Positions 6,799 to 12,020 of a stretch of DNA of 12,020 bases are shown here, piece by piece. The translations under genes and the position numbers were made by a program. Every line of letters begins with the position of its first letter. The stretch's first letter is position 1. This stretch comes from an uncultured Collinsella sp. (GTDB lineage Bacteria; Actinomycetota; Coriobacteriia; Coriobacteriales; Coriobacteriaceae): positions 1 to 12,020 of the forward strand of contig USEF01000035.1 of NCBI GenBank assembly GCA_900553475.1, written 5' to 3'. The notes below the pieces were generated by a model. That model was not told the origin of the DNA. It ran no database searches and worked only from the letters and a program-made list of their open reading frames with translations.

Positions 6799-8148
6799 AT
6801 GGATACACCGTTGGGCTCCGTGCTCTACATCACCCTCGGGTGCGCTAAGAACGAGGTTGACACCGACCGCATGCGTTCTCTTTTGACCGCCGCGGGCTAC
6901 GAGGAGGCATTCGACCCGCAGGATGCCGACATCGCCATCGTCAATACTTGCTCGTTCCTCGCCTCCGCAACGTCCGAGAGCATCGAGACCACGCTCGAGC
7001 TCGCCAACGAGGTTCAGGACGGCGTTCGTTCTTGCCCCATCGTCATGTGCGGCTGCGTGCCGTCGCGCTATGGCGATGACCTGCCTGACGAGCTGCCCGA
7101 GGTCGCTGCCTTTGTGAAGGCCGACGAGGAAGATGGCATCGTGGCGGTCATCGATGGCGTGCTGGGTGTCGAGCGTGAGATTGCAGCCTATATCCCGCAG
7201 GTCAAACGTACCGTCGAGGGTGCTGTCGCTTACGTCAAGATTTCCGATGGCTGCAACCGTTTCTGCAGCTTCTGCATGATTCCCTATATCCGCGGCCGCT
7301 ATCATTCGCGCAATGCCGAGAGCATCATCTCCGAGGTGCGCGACCTGGTTGCCGGCGGTGTGCGCGAGATCGTGCTGATCGGCCAGGACACGGGCATCTG
7401 GGGTACCGACTTTGCCGACGAGGACGTCGCCGATGGCTCGCCGCGCAATCTGGCGCAGCTGCTGTGTGCCGTCGCCGAGGCCGTGCGCCCGCACAACGTC
7501 TGGGTCCGCGTGCTCTATCTGCAGCCCGAGGGCATGACTGACGAGCTCATTGAGACCATTCGTGATACGCCCGAGGTGCTGCCCTATATCGATATCCCCG
7601 TGCAGCACTGCGACGCGCGCATTCTCAAGGCCATGCGTCGCTCCGGTTCGCGCCAGGAGCTCGAGGATCTGTTCCGCGACCTTCGTGAGCGTATCCCCGG
7701 CATCGTGATCCGTTCCACGGCCATGGTCGGCTTCCCGACCGAGACCGACGACGAGTTCCGCGACCTTATCGACTTTATGGACACCGTCGGCTTTGACTAC
7801 ACGAGCGTCTTTGCCTACTCGCAGGAGGAGGGCAGCCTGGCCGCTAAGATGGAGGGTCAGGTCGACGAAGAGGTCAAGCTCGAGCGCGCCCAGGAGGCCA
7901 TGGACCTGGCCGAGTCGCTCGGTTTTGCCGCCACCGCCGCCCATGTGGGCGAGCGCGCCCAGGTGATCGTCGACGGTATCGAAGAGACCGAGGACGGCGC
8001 CGAGCTGATCGGCCATGCCTGGTTCCAGGCGCCCGATTCCGATGGAGCGGTGCATCTGGACGCCAGCGAGGCGTCCGTGGGCGATATTCTGACTGTCGAG
8101 TTTACCGATAGCTTCTGCTATGAGCTTATCGGTCATGTTGTGGAGTAG
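6799..8148 (+). CDS. rimO: ribosomal protein S12 methylthiotransferase RimO
   Basis: Radical-SAM enzyme that adds a methylthio group to a conserved aspartate of ribosomal protein S12, using two [4Fe-4S] clusters (family knowledge). The 449-aa protein has the N-terminal cluster cysteines C15 (LGCAKNEVD), C51 (NTCSF) and C86 (CGCVPSRY). The radical-SAM motif CNRFCSFC supplies C152, C156 and C159. IPYIRGRYHSR and ELIGQDT-like elements follow, and a TRAM domain runs from about 383 to the end. GCAKNEVD and the acidic TRAM end ELIGHVVE fit RimO better than its tRNA-modifying relative MiaB, although the two are close. The ATG at 6799 is preceded by AAAGGA (6781-6786) at a longish 12-nt spacing. The pgsA start follows the stop by 9 nt. 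Confidence 0.93.
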   Translation: MDTPLGSVLYITLGCAKNEVDTDRMRSLLTAAGYEEAFDPQDADIAIVNTCSFLASATSESIETTLELANEVQDGVRSCPIVMCGCVPSRYGDDLPDELPEVAAFVKADEEDGIVAVIDGVLGVEREIAAYIPQVKRTVEGAVAYVKISDGCNRFCSFCMIPYIRGRYHSRNAESIISEVRDLVAGGVREIVLIGQDTGIWGTDFADEDVADGSPRNLAQLLCAVAEAVRPHNVWVRVLYLQPEGMTDELIETIRDTPEVLPYIDIPVQHCDARILKAMRRSGSRQELEDLFRDLRERIPGIVIRSTAMVGFPTETDDEFRDLIDFMDTVGFDYTSVFAYSQEEGSLAAKMEGQVDEEVKLERAQEAMDLAESLGFAATAAHVGERAQVIVDGIEETEDGAELIGHAWFQAPDSDGAVHLDASEASVGDILTVEFTDSFCYELIGHVVE

Positions 8149-8157
8149 GAGAGCGTC

Positions 8158-8796
8158 GTGGCAAACGAGAGCAATAAGGAACTGACGAGTGTCTGGACGC
8201 CCGCCAACATCGTGACGTGCGTTCGCATCGTCTTTATCCCGGTGTTCATGATCGTCTCGGCTCTGTCTCACACGAGTGTTGCCGGTACGGATTGGAGCAC
8301 CTTTGACGGCCCGCTCGCCGCCGCTGCCTTCATTCTGTATGTGATCCTGTCGTGCACCGATAAGGTCGACGGTTATCTGGCACGCTCGCGTAACGAGATC
8401 ACCGATTTCGGCAAGTTCTTGGACCCCATCGCCGACAAGCTGCTGGTGTTCTCGGCCTTGCTGCTGTTCTTGGATTTTGGCATGGTGACCGTGTGGTCCG
8501 TGTTCATTATCCTGTTCCGCGAGCTGCTGGTGAGCGCCCTGCGCATGGTCGCGAGTGCGGCCGGTGTGGTCGTTGCAGCCGATAAGCTCGGCAAGTACAA
8601 GACGGCAACCACGATGGTTTCCATCTGCGGTTACCTGTGCGTTTTTGCTATGGCCGGCTTGCACCTTGGCCCGGTGGCGCTGACGCTCGGCATCTACTCG
8701 GTGTCGCGCTTCCTGTATGCCGTTGCCGTTGTCTTGACCGTTATCTCGGGCGCCCAGTACTTCTGGAACTGCCGCAAGATCGTCTTTTCGGTCTAG
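8158..8796 (+). CDS. pgsA: CDP-diacylglycerol--glycerol-3-phosphate 3-phosphatidyltransferase
   Basis: Integral membrane enzyme that makes phosphatidylglycerol phosphate from CDP-diacylglycerol and glycerol-3-phosphate, the committed step to phosphatidylglycerol and cardiolipin. The 212-aa protein has the full CDP-alcohol phosphotransferase signature D-x2-D-G-x2-A-R-x8-G-x3-D-x3-D at 68-93 (D68, D71, D89, D93). Several hydrophobic helices are present (about 16-38, 52-67, 95-115, and more towards the C-terminus). TPANIVTCVRI at the N-terminus is typical of PgsA. The later GKYKTATTM segment matches the family GKxKT motif, but has Thr where I expect Gln. The GTG start at 8158 has AGGAGAG at 8147-8153. 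Other CDP-alcohol transferases are possible, but the context next to cinA-recA favours PgsA. Confidence 0.92.
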   Translation: MANESNKELTSVWTPANIVTCVRIVFIPVFMIVSALSHTSVAGTDWSTFDGPLAAAAFILYVILSCTDKVDGYLARSRNEITDFGKFLDPIADKLLVFSALLLFLDFGMVTVWSVFIILFRELLVSALRMVASAAGVVVAADKLGKYKTATTMVSICGYLCVFAMAGLHLGPVALTLGIYSVSRFLYAVAVVLTVISGAQYFWNCRKIVFSV

Positions 8797-8802
8797 GTCC
8801 TG

Positions 8803-9339
8803 GTGGGTATGACGGACTCTTTTGAGCAGATTTCCGCACATAACGAGGAGCGGGCGCGCGATATTGTCGAGCACGCGAGCGCTCGGGGCGTGACGGTTTC
8901 GACGGCTGAGTCGCTGACGGCGGGTATGATCGCATCGACGATTGCCGATATCCCGGGCGCCTCGGCGGTGCTGCGTGGCGGTGCGGTGACCTATTGCGAT
9001 GAGATTAAGCATCGCGTTCTTGGTGTTGAGCAGGAGACGCTCGACCGCTATACCGCGGTGTCGCATCAGACCGCGCGCGAGATGGCGGTGGGTTCGCTGG
9101 AGCTGTACCAGAGCGATATTGCAGTGAGCGCAACGGGTTATGCCGGCCCCGGCGGTGGCACTGAGGACGATCCGGCGGGCACTTTCTATATTGGCTGGTC
9201 GCATCGTTCCGCCGATGGGGGCGTGCCGGTCGTGGACTCTGTGCGCTGCCACTATGAGGGTGACCGTTCGTGTGTTCGTGCCCATGCGGTCACGGAGGCA
9301 TTGGGTCGCATTGCCCTTGTGCTCAACTCTATGGAATAG
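8803..9339 (+). CDS. CinA C-terminal domain protein, nicotinamide-nucleotide amidohydrolase type
   Basis: A 178-aa protein made of the CinA C-terminal (PncC) domain alone. It lacks the N-terminal MoCF-like domain found in full-length CinA. The family hydrolyses nicotinamide mononucleotide to nicotinate mononucleotide and ammonia, in NAD recycling. Seen: TAESLTAGMIAS, GGAVTYCDEIKHRVLGV, the Gly-rich loop ATGYAGPGGGTEDDPAGTF and a closing helix AVTEALGRIALVLNSME. The start is uncertain. GTG at 8803 has an AGG about 5 nt upstream, while ATG at 8809 is two codons later with a weaker site, and both give essentially the same protein. It follows pgsA by 6 nt and precedes recA, the usual order. In some Gram-positives cinA is co-induced with recA, but here recA has its own promoter. 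Confidence 0.92.
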   Translation: MGMTDSFEQISAHNEERARDIVEHASARGVTVSTAESLTAGMIASTIADIPGASAVLRGGAVTYCDEIKHRVLGVEQETLDRYTAVSHQTAREMAVGSLELYQSDIAVSATGYAGPGGGTEDDPAGTFYIGWSHRSADGGVPVVDSVRCHYEGDRSCVRAHAVTEALGRIALVLNSME

Positions 9340-9346
9340 ACGTGTT

Positions 9347-9370
9347 TTAAGGGGCCTCCGAGCCCCTTAA
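9347..9370 (+). terminator. hairpin after cinA, probable terminator
   Basis: TTAAGGGGC (9347-9355) and GCCCCTTAA (9362-9370) form a perfect 9-bp stem around a 6-nt loop, 7 nt after the cinA stop. The following TTGTGG is only weakly U-rich, but the stem's AAGGGG/CCCCTT end is typical of intrinsic terminators. It would end the operon that begins with rnj. Because the arms are symmetric it could act on either strand. Confidence 0.6.
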
Positions 9371-9445
9371 TTGTGGAGATAGGGACCTTAGGCTCATTTG
9401 GCGTTTGTGCTGGTTGTAGATGTATTTTTGCCTGCCTTGTTCATA

Positions 9446-9505
9446 TTTGGTCCTTTGTGGTCAAGCATTTGGTCAGTGTTTGGTCGGCGTTTGGTTGGGT
9501 TTTGG
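9446..9505. repeat. six TTTGG(TC) units phased at 11 bp upstream of recA
   Basis: TTTGGTC occurs at 9446-9452, 9468-9474 and 9479-9485, TTTGGTT at 9490-9496 and TTTGG at 9501-9505. A weaker copy, TGTGGTC, lies at 9456-9462. Start-to-start spacing is 11 bp, apart from a one-base shift at the second unit. The array ends about 32 bp before the recA -35. It could be a set of binding sites on one helix face or a bent DNA segment. No regulator is known to me for it. Confidence 0.65.
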
Positions 9506-9537
9506 AAAGACCGCCTGCATATGATTGGCCTGAACGG

Positions 9538-9566
9538 TTGACCACGAACAGCCGTTCGTTTATTAT
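9538..9566 (+). promoter_or_regulatory. recA promoter
   Basis: The -35 TTGACC (9538-9543) and -10 TATTAT (9561-9566) are separated by exactly 17 bp. This predicts a transcript start near A9573 and a short 5' leader of about 24 nt before the ATG at 9597. The LexA box occupies 9544-9559 of the spacer, so the promoter should be repressed until DNA damage. Confidence 0.85.
9544..9559. promoter_or_regulatory. LexA operator (SOS box) of recA
   Basis: ACGAACAGCCGTTCGT is a perfect palindrome with a 4-nt centre, and its core matches the Gram-positive LexA/DinR consensus CGAAC-N4-GTTCG. It sits between the -35 and -10 of the recA promoter, where LexA binding would block RNA polymerase. This is strong evidence for SOS control of recA-recX and for a LexA protein elsewhere in the genome. 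Confidence 0.9.
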
Positions 9567-9584
9567 CGATGCAGTTTGTTAAGA

Positions 9585-9590
9585 GGAGGG
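9585..9590 (+). promoter_or_regulatory. ribosome binding site fixing the recA start
   Basis: GGAGGG lies 6 nt before the ATG at 9597. It therefore supports that ATG over the in-frame TTG at 9576, which would place the ribosome site inside the coding region and lies only 3 nt after the predicted transcript start. Confidence 0.85.
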
Positions 9591-9596
9591 CTATTC

Positions 9597-10745
9597 ATGG
9601 CCAAGAATTCAGGTCCCGTACGTACCGTTCATGCTCGCACGACGGGTAAAGAGCGCGATGAGATGATCGCCACCACCAAGGCCGAGATCGAGAAGAAATT
9701 CGGCCAGGGTTCCATCATGAGGTACGGCGACGGTGGTCCCGAGCTCGAGGTCGAGGCCATTCCCACGGGCGCCCTGGCCCTCGATGCCGCGCTGGGTATC
9801 GGCGGCGTGCCGCGCGGCCGTATCGTCGAGATTTACGGTCCTGAGTCCTCCGGTAAGACGACGCTTTCGCTCGAGATCCTGGCCGAGGCCCAGGCAATGG
9901 GTGGCGTTGTGGCATTTATCGATGCCGAGCACGCGCTTGATCCCACGTATGCCGCGCGCATCGGCGTGGATATCGACGAGGTGCTCATTTCCCAGCCCGA
10001 TACGGGCGAGCAGGCGCTCGAGATTGTTGACATGCTCGTGCGTTCCGGCGCCATCGATGCCATCGTCGTCGACTCCGTCGCCGCGCTGACCCCGCGTGCC
10101 GAGATCGAGGGAGAAATCGGCGATACTACGGTCGGTCTTCAGGCTCGCCTGATGAGTCAGGCGCTCCGCAAGCTCGCCGGCTCGCTGTCCAAGTCCAACA
10201 CGACGTGCATCTTCATTAACCAGCTGCGTGAGAAGATCGGCGTCATGTTCGGCAACCCCGAGACTACGACGGGCGGCCGCGCCCTTAAGTTCTTCTCTTC
10301 GGTGCGTATCGACATTCGCCGCATCGACAGCATTAAGCTTAAGGACGAGGTTATCGGTAACCGCGTGCGCGCCAAGGTCGTTAAGAACAAGGTGGCAGCT
10401 CCGTTCCGTTCTGCTGAGTTCGACATCATGTACGGTACGGGCATCTCTAAGGAGGGCTCGATTCTGGACATGGCTGTCGAGTGCGGCATCTGCAAGAAGA
10501 TGGGCTCCTGGTTTGCCTATGGCGAGGACAAGCTCGGCAACGGTCGCGAGGCCGCTAAGGCGTTCCTGCGCGAACATCCCGATTGCGCCGACGAGATTGA
10601 GCATAAGGTCCGCCTTGCCTGCGGGCTTGAGTTTGATGACGATGCTCCGTCCGAGGTGGAGCTGACCGATCAGCCTGCGCCTGAGGAGTTTGATGAGCTT
10701 TACGCCATCGATGGCTCCGCCATGCTCGATGATGACGACGAGTAG
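9597..10745 (+). CDS. recA: recombinase RecA
   Basis: ATP-dependent strand-exchange protein. It forms filaments on single-stranded DNA, drives homologous recombination and triggers LexA self-cleavage in the SOS response. The 382-aa protein has Walker A GPESSGKT at 81-88, the FIDAEHALD segment, the Walker B-like AIVVDSVAAL, the L2 loop region INQLREKIGVMFGNPETTTGG, and the RAKVVKNKVAAPF element. It ends in an acidic tail (SAMLDDDDE), which in other RecAs restrains activity. All core motifs look intact and no intein is present. The ATG at 9597 is chosen from the strong GGAGGG site. Transcription is expected from the LexA-controlled promoter at 9538-9566. recX follows after 11 nt, so the two are probably one transcript. 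Confidence 0.98.
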   Translation: MAKNSGPVRTVHARTTGKERDEMIATTKAEIEKKFGQGSIMRYGDGGPELEVEAIPTGALALDAALGIGGVPRGRIVEIYGPESSGKTTLSLEILAEAQAMGGVVAFIDAEHALDPTYAARIGVDIDEVLISQPDTGEQALEIVDMLVRSGAIDAIVVDSVAALTPRAEIEGEIGDTTVGLQARLMSQALRKLAGSLSKSNTTCIFINQLREKIGVMFGNPETTTGGRALKFFSSVRIDIRRIDSIKLKDEVIGNRVRAKVVKNKVAAPFRSAEFDIMYGTGISKEGSILDMAVECGICKKMGSWFAYGEDKLGNGREAAKAFLREHPDCADEIEHKVRLACGLEFDDDAPSEVELTDQPAPEEFDELYAIDGSAMLDDDDE

Positions 10746-10756
10746 CGGTTACGCTC

Positions 10757-11449
10757 ATGTCGTATACGGTGACCGAGGCCACGGTCGTCTTTCCCGATAA
10801 GAAGGCGGCCTCCTCGTTCTCGAGCGGGTATGCGTCCAAAAAGCCTTGCGCACATATCGATTGTGAGCTTGAGGGCGGTTTTGAGCGGTCCATTTGGATT
10901 CCCGTGCGGGTCGCGCGGCTGTATGTCAAAAACCGCCCCGATCTTCCCTGTGATTGGGACAACTTTCGTGAGGCGGTGCAGCTCATCGAGCGTAAATGTG
11001 CACTTACCATGGTGACCGAGATGTTATCGCGCCGCGACCATGCGACGGGTGAGGTCCGTGACAAGTTGGCTCGCTACGGCTTTCGCCAGCCCGCGATCGA
11101 TTTCGCCGTCGAGCGCGCCACCGAGTATCGCTTTTTAGACGAGAACCGCTTTTGCTCGTACTTTATCGAGGAACGCAAGCGGCGCGGTTGGGGACAGCGC
11201 AAAATCGAGACCGAGCTCAAGCGACGTCATGTCGTGCTCGATGACATTCCCGGTTATCCCGAGGATTATTTTGCCGTCGAAGACGATTTGACGCGTGCGT
11301 CAGCCCTGCTCGCCAAGCGGCGTGTTCCAGAGACGCGCGGATTCGAAAAACTGGTTCGGTTTTTGATGGGCAAGGGCTTCTCGTATCACATCGCCGCCGA
11401 TGCCGTTAAGGCACGTCTCGATGCCGAATGCGAGGAATGTGCACTTTAG
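10757..11449 (+). CDS. recX: regulatory protein RecX
   Basis: Modulator that binds RecA filaments and limits their growth or activity (family knowledge). The 230-aa protein has an N-terminal part (about 1-80) with little recognisable signature, then RecX helical repeats. The first (about 83-125) reads MVTEMLSRRDHATGEVRDKL. The second (about 128-165) includes FLDENRFCSYFIEERKRRGWGQRKIETEL. The third, near 185-225, contains FEKLVRFLMGKGFSYHIAADAV. The ATG at 10757 is 11 nt after the recA stop with no clear ribosome site (only GCGG), so translation may depend on coupling to recA. This would keep RecX below RecA levels, an inference. It is expected to be SOS-induced with recA. Confidence 0.92.
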   Translation: MSYTVTEATVVFPDKKAASSFSSGYASKKPCAHIDCELEGGFERSIWIPVRVARLYVKNRPDLPCDWDNFREAVQLIERKCALTMVTEMLSRRDHATGEVRDKLARYGFRQPAIDFAVERATEYRFLDENRFCSYFIEERKRRGWGQRKIETELKRRHVVLDDIPGYPEDYFAVEDDLTRASALLAKRRVPETRGFEKLVRFLMGKGFSYHIAADAVKARLDAECEECAL

Positions 11450-11511
11450 GCGTATGCGTTTTGTGGTCCCGCCGTTCACCGCGTTTTAGCCGCCGTACTG
11501 GGGCCATTTAT

Positions 11512-11540
11512 TTGACAGTTGTTGTGGTTCAACGTACGAT
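11512..11540 (+). promoter_or_regulatory. rny promoter
   Basis: TTGACA (11512-11517) is a perfect -35, and TACGAT (11535-11540) is a good -10 at the ideal 17-bp spacing. Transcription should start near 11545-11548, giving an unusually long leader of about 160 nt before the rny ATG. No LexA box is present, so rny looks to be outside the direct SOS control of recA. Confidence 0.8.
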
Positions 11541-11551
11541 AAACACTGTCA
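11513..11551. promoter_or_regulatory. inverted repeat TGACAGT/ACTGTCA spanning the rny promoter
   Basis: TGACAGT (11513-11519) and ACTGTCA (11545-11551) are perfect 7-bp arms, 32 bp apart start to start, or about three helical turns. One arm overlaps the -35 and the other the transcription start. The left arm is upstream of the start, so this is not an RNA hairpin but a possible DNA operator. The -35 consensus supplies most of the left arm, so chance is not excluded. Confidence 0.4.
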
Positions 11552-11645
11552 TTTGCTTTGTGATATGTGCTCATCTGTGATGAGTTTGTTTATATGTTTA
11601 TCTGTATCCGACCCGCATAAGCTGCGCCCATATTACTCAAATGTC

Positions 11646-11680
11646 GCGAGCCGTTCATAAGGACGGTTCGCTTTGTTGTG
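11646..11680 (+). terminator. terminator-like hairpin in the rny leader
   Basis: GCGAGCCGTTC (11646-11656) pairs fully, counting two G-U wobbles, with GGACGGTTCGC (11661-11671) around an ATAA loop, and TTTGTTGTG follows. An 11-bp stem with a U-rich tail is terminator-like. It lies downstream of the rny promoter and only 26 nt before the rny ATG, so it could be an attenuator or could shield the leader from decay. Confidence 0.55.
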
Positions 11681-11706
11681 TAACGAATCCATAAAAAGGA
11701 GTGAGC

Positions 11707-12020
11707 ATGCCTATCATTGCAGCGCTCGTTGGCATCGTTTTGGGTGCCATCGCCGCCATTGCCTACATGCGCACCGCCAAGCAGGGTAGTCTTCACGAGG
11801 CCGACGAAAAGATCCAGTCGGCACACGCACAGGCTGAGTCCCTGATCGGTGATGCAAAGCGTCAGGCCGAGACCCTCAAAAAAGAGGCTCTGCTCGAGGC
11901 TAAAGAGGAGATCATCAAGAACAAGCAGGCCGCCGAGGCCGAGGACAAGCAGCGTAAGAGCGAGATTCGTACGCTCGAGAACCGCGTGATGCAGCGCGAG
12001 GAATCCCTCGATCGCCGCAA
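11707..12020 (+). CDS. rny: ribonuclease Y, N-terminal part (runs off the window)
   Basis: Membrane-anchored endoribonuclease that starts decay of many mRNAs in Gram-positive bacteria. Only the first 104 codons are visible. An N-terminal membrane helix (about 2-20, IIAALVGIVLGAIAAIAY) is followed by a long charged coiled coil rich in Glu, Lys, Ala and Gln (about 30 to the edge), as in RNase Y. The KH and HD domains must lie beyond the window. The ATG at 11707 has AAGGAG at 11696-11701, 5 nt upstream. The recA-recX-rny order agrees with the assignment. A coiled-coil membrane protein of another kind is possible but unlikely. Confidence 0.9.
   Translation, partial: MPIIAALVGIVLGAIAAIAYMRTAKQGSLHEADEKIQSAHAQAESLIGDAKRQAETLKKEALLEAKEEIIKNKQAAEAEDKQRKSEIRTLENRVMQREESLDRR

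Larger units (their letters stand above)
9340..9596 (+). other. intergenic region between cinA and recA
   Basis: These 257 nt separate the ftsK-cinA operon from recA. In order they hold a terminator-like hairpin (9347-9370), a T/G-rich stretch with six TTTGG-type repeats every 11 bp (9446-9505), and the recA promoter with its LexA box (9538-9566) and ribosome site. An open frame from a GTG at 9373 crosses the region, but it lacks a ribosome site and resembles no known protein, so I regard it as non-coding. Confidence 0.7.
11450..11706 (+). other. intergenic region and leader of rny
   Basis: These 257 nt contain no gene. A weak possible terminator for recA-recX pairs TGGTCCC (11464-11470) with GGGGCCA (11500-11506) over a 29-nt loop, and TTTATTT follows. 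After it come a near-consensus promoter (11512-11540) inside a TGACAGT/ACTGTCA inverted repeat, a small CTCATC/GATGAG hairpin (11570-11584) followed by TTTGTTTAT, and a strong hairpin with a U-rich tail (11646-11680) before the rny ribosome site. Confidence 0.6.

Noticed and set aside
6244..9285. A 1013-codon open frame on the minus strand opposite yajQ, rimO, pgsA and cinA.
   Set aside because: It spans four well-supported genes on the other strand, and its sequence is a His/Arg/Asp-rich mirror of GC-rich codons with no recognisable domain. It is a codon-bias shadow.
9373..9582. A 69-codon open frame from a GTG in the cinA-recA gap.
   Set aside because: It has no ribosome site, runs through the phased repeats, recA promoter and LexA box, and its Trp/Cys/Val-rich product resembles nothing known to me.
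1..12020. Search by eye for CRISPR arrays, tRNA or rRNA genes, insertion sequences, toxin-antitoxin pairs and phage genes.
   Set aside because: None seen. Coding is continuous housekeeping sequence and the three intergenic regions contain only the short regulatory elements listed.

Overview
This window reads as an ordinary chromosomal housekeeping segment of a high-GC Gram-positive bacterium. It most resembles class Coriobacteriia (a Collinsella-like actinobacterium), inferred from GC-rich codon usage, the gene set and a perfect CGAAC-N4-GTTCG type LexA box. The genus is an inference from protein character and not from a search. All ten genes I accept lie on the + strand, and nothing looks mobile or recently transferred.

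Layout: 1-301 is a non-coding leader with a long hairpin and GATGCA repeats. Next comes a tightly packed run of seven genes: rnj (RNase J, 302-1972), ftsK (1974-4754), a RodZ-like HTH/membrane protein (4754-6247), a YajQ-family protein (6274-6771), rimO (6799-8148), pgsA (8158-8796) and a stand-alone CinA C-terminal domain amidohydrolase (8803-9339). Gaps are at most 27 nt and one junction overlaps, so this looks like one operon. A hairpin at 9347-9370 probably closes it. A 257-nt intergenic region then carries 11-bp-phased TTTGG repeats and a near-consensus promoter whose 17-bp spacer is almost entirely filled by a LexA box. It drives recA (9597-10745), followed by recX (10757-11449). A second 257-nt intergenic region holds a near-consensus promoter flanked by a TGACAGT/ACTGTCA inverted repeat and a terminator-like hairpin in the leader of rny (RNase Y), whose first 104 codons reach the end of the window.

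How the genes work together: FtsK and the RodZ-like protein link chromosome segregation, division and cell shape. PgsA makes phosphatidylglycerol phosphate for the membrane. RimO modifies ribosomal protein S12. CinA/PncC recycles NMN. RecA and RecX form the SOS recombination module. RNase J and RNase Y, two major mRNA-decay enzymes, bracket the block. The order ftsK-rodZ-(rimO)-pgsA-cinA-recA-(recX)-rny is a widely conserved Gram-positive neighbourhood.

I found no undescribed multi-gene system. The points most worth a second look are the phased repeat array upstream of recA, the duplicated AKTTLLPRRH motif in the FtsK linker, the RG-rich repeat linker in the RodZ-like protein, and the regulatory architecture in front of rny.
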